The notes under the pieces were generated by a model. That model worked only from the letters and a program-made list of their open reading frames with translations. It did not search any database and was not told where the DNA came from. The position numbers were made by a program, and so were the translations under genes. Below are positions 27,602-37,067 of a DNA stretch of 64,000 nucleotides, one piece after another (position 1 is the first letter of the stretch; each line of letters opens with the position of its first letter). Origin of the DNA: Sphingobacteriales bacterium (GTDB lineage: Bacteria > Bacteroidota > Bacteroidia > Sphingobacteriales > Sphingobacteriaceae). Where the stretch lies: the NCBI GenBank assembly GCA_026390835.1, contig JAPLFD010000006.1, positions 1-64,000 on the forward strand, read 5' to 3'.

Positions 27602-28306
27602 TTAAAGCAAACCTTCGTCGGCAAAGCTAAAATATGCCCGATTGGCAAAAATAAGGTGATCTAAAATGCTCAAATCGAGCAAACGAGCTGCCGAAATGAG
27701 CTTCTGAGTGAGATCTTTATCGGCTTGGCTGGGCGCTGCATTACCGGAGGGATGGTTGTGCGCCAAAATAAGTGACGCCGCATGGTGCGAAATGGCCGTT
27801 TGAAAAATAATTTTTGGATCGGCAATGGTACCGGCCTGGCCACCTTTGCTAATAAGGTGTTTAGAAAGCACCGTATTGGCTCTATTGAGTAAAATAATCC
27901 AAAATTCCTCGTGATTTAAATCGGCAAAATAGGGTCCCAATATGGAGAAAGCATCTTTACTATGACCAATTTTCGACTTTTGTTCTTCCGCTTCCTCTTT
28001 TCGTCTACGCCCCAATTCTAAAGCAGCTATGATGCTTATGGCTTTGGCTTCGCCGATGCCTTTAAATGCCGATAATTCTTGTACCGATAATTTTGCTAAG
28101 TGATTGAGGTTGTTAGATTGGGCACTCAATATACGTTTGCTTAACTCTACAGCGGTTTCGTTTTTATTACCCGAACCAATTAAAATGGCTATTAACTCGG
28201 CATCGGTAAGGCTTCTTCGCCCCTGCAGCATTAACTTTTCTCGAGGCCTATCTTCCTCATTCCACTGCTTAATAGAAATATTTTGCGATTCGTAAGGCAA
28301 ACTCAT
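27602..28306 (-). CDS. radC: RadC family JAMM/MPN+ protein
   Basis: A 234-residue protein from the ATG at 28306 (the track begins at an upstream TTG). An N-terminal helix-hairpin-helix region (RSLTDAELIAILIGSG and LSAFKGIGEAKAISIIAALELG) is followed by the JAMM metalloprotease-like domain with the zinc motif in AHNHPSGNAAPSQAD. Despite the name, a role in DNA repair is not established for the family. It follows the rpsT terminator and lies before pheT. Confidence 0.93.
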   Translation of the reverse strand: MSLPYESQNISIKQWNEEDRPREKLMLQGRRSLTDAELIAILIGSGNKNETAVELSKRILSAQSNNLNHLAKLSVQELSAFKGIGEAKAISIIAALELGRRRKEEAEEQKSKIGHSKDAFSILGPYFADLNHEEFWIILLNRANTVLSKHLISKGGQAGTIADPKIIFQTAISHHAASLILAHNHPSGNAAPSQADKDLTQKLISAARLLDLSILDHLIFANRAYFSFADEGLL

Positions 28307-28328
28307 GCCAACCAAAACGCCTTAAAAC

Positions 28329-28363
28329 AAAAAAGAGTATTGACTTAGGCCAATACTCTTTTT
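28329..28363. terminator. Terminator between rpsT and radC
   Basis: AAAGAGTATTG and CAATACTCTTT form an 11-bp stem around ACTTAGGC, with A and T runs on the two flanks. On the minus strand it ends the rpsT transcript. Confidence 0.85.
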
Positions 28364-28382
28364 AAATGCGGTATAAGAAAAC

Positions 28383-28637
28383 TTATTTAAGTCCGTTAAC
28401 GTATTTAGTCAATTTAGACTTGTTGTTAGCAGCTTTGTTTTTGTGGATTACACTTTTCTTAGCTAAACGATCAATCATAGAAATTACTTTAGTCAACAGT
28501 GGGCTAGCCTCTTTTTTTGACTTGGTTTCACGTAGTTTTTTAATCGCATTTCTAGTGGTTTTAGCTTGATAGCGATTGCGCAAACGCTTTGCTGCGTTAG
28601 CTCTGATTCTTTTGATGGACGATTTATGATTTGCCAT
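28383..28637 (-). CDS. rpsT: 30S ribosomal protein S20
   Basis: Primary 16S rRNA-binding protein. The 84 residues start [21 protein letters not shown], the family signature, and are Lys/Arg-rich three-helix in character. It is monocistronic, with a consensus promoter 34 bases upstream and a strong terminator 20 bases downstream. Confidence 0.97.
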   Translation of the reverse strand: MANHKSSIKRIRANAAKRLRNRYQAKTTRNAIKKLRETKSKKEASPLLTKVISMIDRLAKKSVIHKNKAANNKSKLTKYVNGLK

Positions 28638-28671
28638 TTATATACGTTTAGCTGTTCTTTTTTAAGGACTG

Positions 28672-28703
28672 CAAATATAGCGTGATACTTTCAAAAATAC
28701 AAA
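28672..28703 (-). promoter_or_regulatory. Promoter of rpsT
   Basis: Minus strand TTTG (28703-28700), 20-base spacer, TATATTTG (28679-28672). This is a full match to the Bacteroidota housekeeping promoter, 34 bases before the ATG. Confidence 0.8.
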
Positions 28704-28734
28704 CCGATTGAAAAAATATTCAAATTTAATTAAT

Positions 28735-29703
28735 ATGAAACCCCTAAAAACCATTTTAATAACCTTCATTTTATTCATTTTAGTAGAAATTTGCAGTTCT
28801 TGGGGCTTTTTTGCGCATCAAAAAATAAATCGATTGGCCGTATTTACACTGCCGAAAGGAATGATTGGTTTTTATAAAAGACAAATAGATTACCTCACCG
28901 ACCATGCCGTTGACCCCGACAAACGCCGCTATGCCGATTCATTAGAGGCGCCACGACATTATTTAGATGCCGATCATTATGGTCTCCACCCATTTGATTC
29001 TATACCTAAAAAGTGGACTGATGCCGTTGCCAAATTTGGCAAAGATAGCTTGGAAGCCTATGGCATGGTGCCTTGGGTTATTGAACGCAATTATTACGCC
29101 TTGGTAAAGGCTTTTAAAGAACGTGATTCCTTGAAAATTTTGCATTATTCTGCCGATTTGGGCCATTACGTGGGCGATGCACACGTACCCCTACACACCA
29201 CCGAAAATTACAATGGGCAGCAAAGTGGTCAGGTTGGTATTCATGGTTTTTGGGAAAGCAGGTTACCGGAATTATTCTCTACCGAATATGACTTTATTGT
29301 AGGCAAGGCCCAATACATTGAACATCCGCTGAACAAAGCTTGGGAAATTGTACAAACCGCCAATAGTTATAAAGATTCGGTATTGCTTGTTGAAGCTCGA
29401 TTAAATCGAGAATTCCCAAAAGACCGTAAGTACGGCTTCAGCCAACGCAATGGTAAAGTAGAACGTAACTACTCGGAAGCATACGCCCGAGCCTACCACG
29501 AGGCTTTAAAAGGTATGGTAGAGCGGCAAATGCGCTCCTCCATTTTTGATATTGGAAGTTATTGGTATTCGGCTTGGATAGATGCTGGCCAACCAACACT
29601 TAAAAATTTAGTTAAGATAGAACCTACAGAAGTAGAGAAAAAACGTATACAAAAAGAAGAACTAGAGTTTAAGAAAGGTAATATGAAAGGGCGTGGGGAA
29701 TAA
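28735..29703 (+). CDS. Secreted S1/P1-nuclease / zinc-dependent phospholipase C-like protein
   Basis: From the ATG at 28735 the 322-residue protein has a signal peptide (MKPLKTILITFILFILVEICSS) followed directly by Trp-Gly. In the S1/P1 nuclease and phospholipase C fold the mature N-terminal Trp is itself a zinc ligand. Further zinc-site candidates are the His in FFAHQKINRLA, the Asp/His in HYLDADHYG, and HYSADLGHYVGDAHVPLHTTENYNG (HxxxDxxxPxH pattern). It therefore probably cleaves phosphodiesters in the periplasm or outside the cell; nucleic acid versus lipid cannot be decided. The track start at a TTG (28708) is rejected because it lengthens the signal peptide. Its stop is 3 bases from that of the convergent dedA-like gene. 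Confidence 0.8.
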   Translation: MKPLKTILITFILFILVEICSSWGFFAHQKINRLAVFTLPKGMIGFYKRQIDYLTDHAVDPDKRRYADSLEAPRHYLDADHYGLHPFDSIPKKWTDAVAKFGKDSLEAYGMVPWVIERNYYALVKAFKERDSLKILHYSADLGHYVGDAHVPLHTTENYNGQQSGQVGIHGFWESRLPELFSTEYDFIVGKAQYIEHPLNKAWEIVQTANSYKDSVLLVEARLNREFPKDRKYGFSQRNGKVERNYSEAYARAYHEALKGMVERQMRSSIFDIGSYWYSAWIDAGQPTLKNLVKIEPTEVEKKRIQKEELEFKKGNMKGRGE

Positions 29704-29706
29704 AAT

Positions 29707-30345
29707 TTACTTTTTAGCAGATTTAAAAGCAGCAAAAATAGCGGGTAATACCGATACTACGATAATTGACAATACAACCAAACTAAAATTTTGTTTCACA
29801 AAGGGTAAATTGCCAAAGAAATAACCTAGGGCTAAAAAGCTTACAATCCAACTTAAACCACCTACTACATTGTAAAGCATATACTTTCCAATAGGCATAT
29901 GTCCCACCCCGGCAACAAAAGGTGCCACCGTTCTAAAAATGGGTAAAAACCGACTAAATATTACGGCTTTAGCACCATGCTTACTAAAAAAATCTTGGGT
30001 TTTCTGGTAGTACTCCAATTTCAAAATTTTATTCTCAGGCTTAAATACTTTTTTACCAAAATAACTGCCCAAATAATAATTTAGCGTGTTGCCAGAAATG
30101 GCTGCTAAAGTCAATAAGATGCCCATTAAGCCTAAGTTTAAACCTGTATCGCCTTTGGCTAAGAGTGCGCCGGCGGCGAAAAGCAAGGAATCGCCAGGCA
30201 AAAATGGCGTAACCACAAAACCGGTTTCAGAAAAAATAATAAGGAACAGCACCAAATAAGTCCACGTTTGATAGGTTTGTACAATAGACACCAAATGCTG
30301 GTCTATGTGCAAAATAAAATCAAGCAATTGCTGTATAAGTTCCAA
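29707..30345 (-). CDS. DedA family membrane protein
   Basis: The 212-residue integral membrane protein shows the DedA/VTT signature: FSETGFVVTPFLPGDSLLFAAG near residues 40-60, and the FSRFLPIFRTVAPFVAGVGHMP motif with the conserved Arg residues. Members of this family move lipids such as undecaprenyl phosphate or phosphatidylethanolamine across the membrane in a proton-dependent way. It follows dnaN by 20 bases and is likely the last gene of the gldFG-dnaN transcript. Confidence 0.88.
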   Translation of the reverse strand: MELIQQLLDFILHIDQHLVSIVQTYQTWTYLVLFLIIFSETGFVVTPFLPGDSLLFAAGALLAKGDTGLNLGLMGILLTLAAISGNTLNYYLGSYFGKKVFKPENKILKLEYYQKTQDFFSKHGAKAVIFSRFLPIFRTVAPFVAGVGHMPIGKYMLYNVVGGLSWIVSFLALGYFFGNLPFVKQNFSLVVLSIIVVSVLPAIFAAFKSAKK

Positions 30346-30365
30346 GGAAAAGCTAAAGGAAACGC

Positions 30366-31490
30366 TTAAGCGTAATTGTTTAACATAACCGGCATTACCA
30401 ACATCAACACGTTTTCATTATCGTTGTTGGTTTGCGGAATTAATAAACCTGCACGGTTCGGGGTACTCATTTCCAGGGTTACTTCATCACCTTCTAAATT
30501 ACCCAACATTTCTATTAAGAATTTGGCATTAAAGCCAATTTCCATGTCTTCCCCTTCGTATTGGCAACCCAAACGCTCGTGTGCTTCATTAGAGAAGTCT
30601 ACATCTTCTGAAGAAATGTTTAACTCACTGCCGTTTATTTTTAAACGAACTTGGTGAGTAGTTTTATTGGCAAAAATAACCACTCGGCGTAAGCTGTTTA
30701 AAAATTGGCTTCGGTCTAGGGTTAATTTATTTGGGTTGCTTTGAGGAATTACAGCTTCGTAATCTGGGTAGCGCTCGTCAATTAAACGACAAATTAAGTT
30801 GATGTTTCCAAAACGGAAAAATGCGCTTGTGCTGTTGTATTCTAAACTTACGGCAGAATCATCGGAACCTAAAGATGCTTTCAATAAGGTTAAAGCCTTT
30901 TTTGGTAAAATGAAAGATGCAGCAGCATCCGATTTGGTATCGTTTCGGCGGTAACGTACTAATTTATGCGCATCTGTTGCTACAAAGGTTATATTTTGAG
31001 GGCTCAGTTGGCAAAATACACCCGTCATTGCCGGACGTAAATCGTCGTTACTAACCGCAAAAATAGTTTTATTGATAGCTTCGGCTAATACCGATGCCGG
31101 CATACTTACCGAAGAGGCATTTTCTACAGTAGGGATTTTAGGGAAATCTTCCCCATTTTCGCCACTCAATTTATATTTACCATCGCCGGCACTAATTTCA
31201 ATGGCAAAGGTTTGGGCATCTACGCTAAAAGCTACCGGCTGATCGGGAAGCGTTTTCAAGGTTTCTAATAAAATTTTAGACGGTACGGCCACTTTTCCAT
31301 CTTCTTTTGACTCTACAGGCAAAGAAGTAGTCATGCTGGTTTGCAAATCGGTAGCCGATATGGTTAAAGAACCGTCTTTAATTTCGAATAAAAAGTTCTC
31401 TAAAATAGGCAATACTGTACTGCTGCTAGATGCACCATTTACAGCTTGCAATTGTTTTAAGAGAGTGGATGTAGAAACAATAAATCTCAT
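30366..31490 (-). CDS. dnaN: DNA polymerase III sliding clamp (beta subunit)
   Basis: The clamp encircles DNA as a dimer and tethers polymerase III. The 374 residues split into three similar domains. The start MRFIVSTSTLLKQLQAVNGAS and the C-terminal LVMPVMLNNYA are diagnostic; the latter is the usual VMPMR-type end in a Bacteroidota variant. It is not beside dnaA here. It lies 34 bases after the gldFG fusion, a linkage also found in other gliding Bacteroidota to my knowledge. Confidence 0.96.
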   Translation of the reverse strand: MRFIVSTSTLLKQLQAVNGASSSSTVLPILENFLFEIKDGSLTISATDLQTSMTTSLPVESKEDGKVAVPSKILLETLKTLPDQPVAFSVDAQTFAIEISAGDGKYKLSGENGEDFPKIPTVENASSVSMPASVLAEAINKTIFAVSNDDLRPAMTGVFCQLSPQNITFVATDAHKLVRYRRNDTKSDAAASFILPKKALTLLKASLGSDDSAVSLEYNSTSAFFRFGNINLICRLIDERYPDYEAVIPQSNPNKLTLDRSQFLNSLRRVVIFANKTTHQVRLKINGSELNISSEDVDFSNEAHERLGCQYEGEDMEIGFNAKFLIEMLGNLEGDEVTLEMSTPNRAGLLIPQTNNDNENVLMLVMPVMLNNYA

Positions 31491-31524
31491 ACGTTTTAGC
31501 TAATTGAATTCAAAAATAGAAAAT

Positions 31525-33900
31525 TTAAACGGTATACTTTCGTTTGCGGTACCAATGTTGAAAAAATCCGAATATTGCTAACATCAGTAGAGGCAAAAGT
31601 ACATTAATTATCTGCCAAAACGATTTGTCGGCTTTTACCAATGCCTTATCTAATAACCTCATTTTAAGTTCTTTTGAACGGAGATTAAGTAAATCACCAT
31701 CGCCACTCATAAAATCTACAGCATTTAACAAGAGCGCTTTGTTACCATATTGTTGTTGGGTATACCTGTCGTAACCCAGTGGATATGGTGAACCATCGGC
31801 CCCTACTTGATTTTTAAATAAATCTCCATCAGATAGCACCAGCATTTGTGTGGGCTGAGATTGATCTAAACGATTACTAAAGTTTTCCTGTTGAGCAGGT
31901 ATAGGTCTGTTTTTAAATGTCGATTTAAAACGACCCTCTAACAATACGGCTATGGGCTGCGGATCTGACTGAAACGTGGCCGGATCGGGCTCTTGCTCTA
32001 CCATTTGCAGGGAAATAAGGTTTGGTACCACCATCAATTTGCTATAAGGTGATGAACTCAATAAAACGGTTTTACGAAGGCCTGCTACGGCTAATGTATC
32101 TATGGTGCTGGCGAATTCAGATCGAATGCCCTCTAAATTTTTTACTAAGGGATGCGTACTTAGCGGCATAAATACTGGGAAAAACAACCAAGGAACTAGC
32201 TCAATTTGACCCTGATTACCCATATTACCCACGTTTAGAGGAATTTGGGCGCAATTCATATCGGCAATAAGCTGATAATTGATGCGTACGCCATAGGTGA
32301 ATAACATATCGTCTAGGTTGAGTTTTTTGGCAAAAGCCAATTGCTCTCCAGCACCTTTTAAACTATCTAAATCGGCATTTACCTGATCAATGGCCCAAAT
32401 TACTTTTCCGCCGTGCATCACGTATTGATCGAGTTTAAATTTTTCGGCTTCCGTAAAGCTTGTATTAGGCTTGGGCACCACTAAAACAGCTAATTTTTGC
32501 AAATTGGCAGAAGAAATACTGGCTAAATCTACCCTCCCTAACTCATAAACAGATTGCAAAGAAATCATGGCATCAGTCAATTGCACATCGCTCAACTCCT
32601 GATGCCCCTCAGTAAAGCCTACCCGAGGTTTATCGCCCCTACTAATTTTACTTATGGCGCTAACAAAGGCATATTCTAAATTTTGTATAGAATTATTAAG
32701 CACATCTTCCAGTGATTTACCTTGTTGTGTTTGCAGGAATTTTACTGCTAATTTACGGCCTTCATACTCTATCACTGCTCCCGGAAAGATTGTTTTTTGA
32801 CTCAAGCCCTCTTCCGTTTTTACACTCAAATTGGTGGGCTCTAAACCCATTGCATACAATTCATTAAGCAAAGCCGTACTCGTATCCGCACCGGGATTTC
32901 TTACCTGTACCCGAATACCAGCAGATGAATATGCCGACAGGTCGTTCGTTAAATCGAGAGCGGCCGTTTTCAGCTGATCAAAACCCGAAGGCAGGTCGCC
33001 ATCTAAATATATAGTAATACGTAGTGGTTTTGGCAAAGTATACACTAAATCCCTGCTTTTTTCGGATAGGGTAAAGCGTTTATCAGCAGTAAAATCGAAA
33101 CGAGTGAATATGAAATTAGACAGTGTAAGAATACCGGTAAGAACGATTAAAAAAAATGACTTTCGAACGCTAGAAATGGGTTTGATGCTTACAGCTAAAT
33201 AAGCTAAAAAAAGGAAAGCAGCAATTAATACCAAAAAATACAACGCATCTCGGGTATCTAAAACGCCCCTACTTATGGCCTCATAATGCGCCTGAATGCC
33301 AAGCGTTTGCACCAAAGAATGGAAGGTTTGTAAAAGTGCTAACCCACTCAGCAAATCGAAACCGATAAAAAAGAATAGTGAACCCAACACTGCCAATACC
33401 AAGGCAGTAACTTGACTTTTAGTGATACTAGAAGCGAATACGCCTATAGCGGCAAAACTAGCACTTAAAAATACCAAGCCGATGTAAGAACCCATGATGG
33501 CGCCTCCATCTAAATTTCCCTTAGGCGCTCCTAAAACGTAAACCGAGTACACATATAGTAAGGTGGGTACTAAACTTAAACACACAATAGCCTGTATGGC
33601 TAAATACTTAGCAAGTACTATTTTTAATGTCGAAATTGGCCTACTCAACAACAAATCGAGGGTGCCTTCTTTGCGTTCCTCTGCAAGTGTGCGCATACAA
33701 ACCGCAGGTATTAGAAGCAAAAATACATAGGGGGCTAAGGCGAAGAAATTGGCTAAGCTTGCATATCCGGAGTTTAAAATGCTGTATTCAGGAAATACCC
33801 ATAGTACCGAACTAGTGCAAAGCAAAAACACACCGATAATAAGGTAGGCAATTGGGGAGCTGAAAAAACCAGCTAATTCTTTTCTAAAGAGTGCAAACAC
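31525..33900 (-). CDS. gldFG: Gliding motility ABC transporter, GldF-GldG fusion
   Basis: The 791-residue protein joins an ABC-2 permease and its partner. Residues 1-240 are GldF-like: FRKELAGFFSSPIAYLIIGVFLL, the MRTLAEERKEGTLDLLLSRPIS signature, and six membrane helices. Residues about 245-765 are GldG-like: a membrane helix, then an extracytoplasmic region with FTRFDFTADKRFTLSEKS, and a final helix near the C-terminus before a KRKYTV tail. In Flavobacterium johnsoniae these are two genes, gldF and gldG, working with GldA. The start is GTG. The ATPase gene gldA lies 0.9 kb upstream with a beta-barrel gene and terminator in between. Confidence 0.9.
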   Translation of the reverse strand: MFALFRKELAGFFSSPIAYLIIGVFLLCTSSVLWVFPEYSILNSGYASLANFFALAPYVFLLLIPAVCMRTLAEERKEGTLDLLLSRPISTLKIVLAKYLAIQAIVCLSLVPTLLYVYSVYVLGAPKGNLDGGAIMGSYIGLVFLSASFAAIGVFASSITKSQVTALVLAVLGSLFFFIGFDLLSGLALLQTFHSLVQTLGIQAHYEAISRGVLDTRDALYFLVLIAAFLFLAYLAVSIKPISSVRKSFFLIVLTGILTLSNFIFTRFDFTADKRFTLSEKSRDLVYTLPKPLRITIYLDGDLPSGFDQLKTAALDLTNDLSAYSSAGIRVQVRNPGADTSTALLNELYAMGLEPTNLSVKTEEGLSQKTIFPGAVIEYEGRKLAVKFLQTQQGKSLEDVLNNSIQNLEYAFVSAISKISRGDKPRVGFTEGHQELSDVQLTDAMISLQSVYELGRVDLASISSANLQKLAVLVVPKPNTSFTEAEKFKLDQYVMHGGKVIWAIDQVNADLDSLKGAGEQLAFAKKLNLDDMLFTYGVRINYQLIADMNCAQIPLNVGNMGNQGQIELVPWLFFPVFMPLSTHPLVKNLEGIRSEFASTIDTLAVAGLRKTVLLSSSPYSKLMVVPNLISLQMVEQEPDPATFQSDPQPIAVLLEGRFKSTFKNRPIPAQQENFSNRLDQSQPTQMLVLSDGDLFKNQVGADGSPYPLGYDRYTQQQYGNKALLLNAVDFMSGDGDLLNLRSKELKMRLLDKALVKADKSFWQIINVLLPLLMLAIFGFFQHWYRKRKYTV

Positions 33901-33948
33901 AGCGATTTTATTTTTTTCGAAATTAAGATTTATAACGGCATAAAAAAA

Positions 33949-33968
33949 GCCCCCGAAATTTCGGGGGC
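33949..33968. terminator. Terminator after the beta-barrel gene
   Basis: GCCCCCGAAATTTCGGGGGC is a perfect 20-base palindrome flanked by seven A on one side and TTTT on the other. On the minus strand it separates the beta-barrel gene from gldFG. Confidence 0.9.
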
Positions 33969-33992
33969 TTTTAAACCTAAAACTAAAAAACT

Positions 33993-34700
33993 TTATTTAC
34001 CTAAATGAAACTTGATACCGATGGTAGCTGGGTTATAATTATTGAAATTGTCACTCTTAGAATAAATATCTTCGCCCAACATATTAATTCCCATATTAGT
34101 AAGTTTTTCATCACCGGTTTTAGCACTCTGAAAGTAAATGGAACCCAGGTTTAGCTCTATACTTATTTTTTGAGAAGGAAAAAAGGCAAAGCCTGGAATA
34201 AGGTTTACCCCCATGGTTTGCGTTTTTACATCTACAGCTACACCCGCATCAAGCGTAACTTTCTCGGAGCCAATGGGTACCAACAATTGCCCATAAAATT
34301 TAACCCGATTGCCAATGGGCATGTAATAGCGTACAGAAGGGGCAACACTTAAACTCGATATTTTCTGATCATCAACTCCTGCCAATTGTCGATTTCTTGA
34401 ACCAACACCCAGCACCAAGCCAACCGCTAAATCGTCCTTAATAAAATAACTTACAGCAGGCTGAACCAGTAAATTGTTTGATTTTTGTTCTTCTACCCCT
34501 GCCACTTCTCCCTTAAAAGAGTTAAATCCAATATTAGCCCCAACTAGCCATTTACCCTTTTGAGTTGGGCTATTCATGGTCATCATTTCCGATTTAACCA
34601 TGGGGCCTTTTGGAGGCATGGGTGCTGTTTTTTTTGTTTGTGCAAAAGCCATTGCCGTAAACGAAAGTGTGCATACACTTAATAGGAATAATTTTTTCAT
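33993..34700 (-). CDS. Outer-membrane beta-barrel protein
   Basis: The 235-residue protein has a signal peptide ending near FAQTKK (residue about 21). A short Pro/Met linker follows, then alternating hydrophobic/polar strands typical of an 8-strand barrel (KWLVGANIGFNSFKGEV, AVGLVLGVGSRNRQL, IGIKFHLGK as last strand). The family is the generic OmpW/porin-like outer-membrane beta-barrel; no specific function is visible. It is placed between gldA and gldFG with its own strong terminator. It could be an accessory of the gliding transporter or an unrelated insertion. Confidence 0.75.
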   Translation of the reverse strand: MKKLFLLSVCTLSFTAMAFAQTKKTAPMPPKGPMVKSEMMTMNSPTQKGKWLVGANIGFNSFKGEVAGVEEQKSNNLLVQPAVSYFIKDDLAVGLVLGVGSRNRQLAGVDDQKISSLSVAPSVRYYMPIGNRVKFYGQLLVPIGSEKVTLDAGVAVDVKTQTMGVNLIPGFAFFPSQKISIELNLGSIYFQSAKTGDEKLTNMGINMLGEDIYSKSDNFNNYNPATIGIKFHLGK

Positions 34701-34793
34701 AGTATGTGTTTTATGTTAAATATTTCAACAAAAACGCACACGACTAGTAAATTATTGTGCAAAGAAACTCTCCCAGCAATGAAAATATATTTT

Positions 34794-35501
34794 TTAAGTG
34801 GTGAGCTCCTGAAAAATTTGCTCTATGGTTTTAGTGGGATGGGCAGCAAGTAAATCGGGCAGTGGGCTGTTGGCAACCAAACTACCTTTAGAAAGAATGA
34901 TAACATCGTCGCAAATAGCGGCAACCTCTTGTAAAATATGGGTAGAAATAAGTACGGTTGTGCTTTTGCCAATTGCCTTAATTAAATCGCGGATACCCAG
35001 CACTTGGTTGGGGTCTAAACCTGAGGTGGGTTCATCTAAAATAAGTACGGCAGGTTTATGCAAAATGGCTTGCGCCAATCCCACCCGTTGCTGGTAGCCT
35101 TTAGAAAGCTGGCCAATACGTTTATGTTGTTCGGGGCCAAGGCCGGTAAGGGAAATTACTTCGGCTATACGAGCTTCTTTGTTATCAATTTGGTATACAT
35201 CGGCCATAAAGGCCAAAGCCTCTTTTACATACAAATCGGGGTAAAGCGGATTTTGTTCGGGCAAATAACCCAAGCAGCGTTTTACTGCTAAACTTTGCGT
35301 AGCTACATCAAAGCCATTTACCTGCAGGCTACCGCTATCTGGTACCAATAAACCTGCCAAACATTTCATGGTGGTTGATTTTCCTGCGCCATTGGGACCT
35401 AAAAAACCGGTTACACGGCCCGATTTAGCTTTGAAACTAATGCCTTTTAGAACCTCTTGGGCCCCATAGGCTTTGCTTAATTGGTTTACCTCAATACCCA
35501 T
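34794..35501 (-). CDS. gldA: Gliding motility ABC transporter ATPase GldA
   Basis: The 235-residue ABC ATPase carries the Walker A GPNGAGKST, the signature LSKGYQQRVGLAQ, Walker B VLILDEPTSGLD and the H-loop STHILQEV. The sequence and the nearby gldFG fusion identify it as the GldA-type ATPase of the gliding/type IX accessory transporter. The cargo of this transporter is still unknown. It is divergent from glyS. Confidence 0.88.
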   Translation of the reverse strand: MGIEVNQLSKAYGAQEVLKGISFKAKSGRVTGFLGPNGAGKSTTMKCLAGLLVPDSGSLQVNGFDVATQSLAVKRCLGYLPEQNPLYPDLYVKEALAFMADVYQIDNKEARIAEVISLTGLGPEQHKRIGQLSKGYQQRVGLAQAILHKPAVLILDEPTSGLDPNQVLGIRDLIKAIGKSTTVLISTHILQEVAAICDDVIILSKGSLVANSPLPDLLAAHPTKTIEQIFQELTT

Positions 35502-35585
35502 AAGCCACTAAAATACGGCTTTGAAAGCAATTTGAAGCATTTTTAAAATATTTCACTCAAAATTAGATAAAAAAGTAAGCAAGCG

Positions 35586-35593
35586 TATCTTTG
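35586..35593 (+). promoter_or_regulatory. -7 element of glyS
   Basis: TATCTTTG matches TAnnTTTG only 7 bases before the glyS ATG. A start site about 6-7 bases downstream would give a nearly leaderless mRNA. No clear TTTG -33 box is present. Confidence 0.5.
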
Positions 35594-35600
35594 CAGTACC

Positions 35601-37061
35601 ATGAGCAAAAGTAACGACGAACTTTTTAAACAAGTAACCTCCCATGCCAAAGAGTATGGCTTTGTATTTCAATCGAGTGAAATTTACGACGGTTTAAGTG
35701 CCGTATATGATTACGGACAGTTAGGAGCCGAGCTCAAAAATAACCTGAAAACCTATTGGTGGAAAAGCATGGTGCAACTCCATGAAAACATTGTAGGCAT
35801 TGATTCGGCCATTTTTATGCACCCTAAAGTATGGAAAGCATCAGGCCACGTAGATGGGTTTAACGATCCCATGATTGACAATAAAGATTCAAAAAAGCGT
35901 TACCGTGCCGACCAATTAATTGAAGATAAAATTACCCGATACCAAAAAGATGGTAAAACGGCTAAAGCCGAAGAATTACAAAACGAATTGGATGCTGCCT
36001 TATCGTCTGATAATTTAGCGGCATTAAAAGATATTATTGAAAAGCATGAGATTGTATGCCCGGTTTCGGGCACTCGAAATTGGACCGATGTACGCCAATT
36101 TAATTTGATGTTTTCTACCCGTATGGGTGCCATGGCCGAAGGTTCTGATGAAGTGTACTTACGCCCCGAAACCGCTCAAGGTATTTTTGTAAACTTTTTA
36201 AATGTCCAAAAATCGGGGCGTATGAAAATTCCGTTTGGCATTGCCCAAATTGGTAAAGCCTTTAGAAACGAGGTAATTGCCCGCCAGTTTATCATGCGTA
36301 TGCGTGAGTTTGAACAAATGGAGATGCAATTTTTCGTAAAACCTGGCACCGAAATGCAGTGGTATACCTACTGGAAAGAAGCCCGTTTAAAATGGCACAT
36401 CGCCATGGGCATTCCGGCAGCAAAGTACCGCTACCATGATCATGCTAAATTGGCCCATTATGCCAATGCAGCTGTAGATATTGAGTTCGAATTTCCATTT
36501 GGATTTAAAGAAGTAGAGGGTATACATAGCCGTACCGATTTTGATTTAACTCAGCATCAAGAATTATCTGGCAAAAAGTTGCAGTATTTCGATACCGAAA
36601 CGAACCAAAGTTATGTGCCTTATGTAATTGAAACCTCTATTGGTTTAGATCGTTTGTTTTTATTAACCCTTTGTACTGCCTACGAAGAGCAAGATTTAAG
36701 CAACGATGAAAAACAAGACAGCCGTACTGTATTGCACCTGCACCCTGCCTTAGCGCCTGTTAAAGCCGCAATTTTCCCGCTAACCAAAAAAGATGGCTTA
36801 CCCGAGAAAGCACGTGAAATTATGAATCGCTTAAAATTCGATTTCTCATTGCAATATGACGAGAAAGATTCTATCGGAAAGCGTTACCGCCGACAAGATG
36901 CCATTGGAACACCTTGCTGTATTACCGTTGATCATCAAACTTTAGAAGACAATACCGTAACCATCCGCCACCGCGATAGCATGGAGCAAGAGCGTGTAGC
37001 CATTGCCGATCTTGAAAAATTGGTGGGCGATATGGTTAGTTGGAAAAACCTACTACTCTAA
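35601..37061 (+). CDS. glyS: Glycine-tRNA ligase (alpha2 type)
   Basis: The single-chain class II synthetase is 486 residues, the form found in Bacteroidota. It has class II motif 1 around EIYDGLSAVYDYGQLGAELKNNLK. Motif 2 is IGKAFRNEVIARQFIMRMREFEQMEMQ, and motif 3 is ETSIGLDRLFLLTL. A C-terminal anticodon-binding domain ends the protein. It begins a plus-strand run with a TSUP transporter, an LtaS-like enzyme and GtrA. Confidence 0.97.
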   Translation: MSKSNDELFKQVTSHAKEYGFVFQSSEIYDGLSAVYDYGQLGAELKNNLKTYWWKSMVQLHENIVGIDSAIFMHPKVWKASGHVDGFNDPMIDNKDSKKRYRADQLIEDKITRYQKDGKTAKAEELQNELDAALSSDNLAALKDIIEKHEIVCPVSGTRNWTDVRQFNLMFSTRMGAMAEGSDEVYLRPETAQGIFVNFLNVQKSGRMKIPFGIAQIGKAFRNEVIARQFIMRMREFEQMEMQFFVKPGTEMQWYTYWKEARLKWHIAMGIPAAKYRYHDHAKLAHYANAAVDIEFEFPFGFKEVEGIHSRTDFDLTQHQELSGKKLQYFDTETNQSYVPYVIETSIGLDRLFLLTLCTAYEEQDLSNDEKQDSRTVLHLHPALAPVKAAIFPLTKKDGLPEKAREIMNRLKFDFSLQYDEKDSIGKRYRRQDAIGTPCCITVDHQTLEDNTVTIRHRDSMEQERVAIADLEKLVGDMVSWKNLLL

Positions 37062-37067
37062 AAAAAG

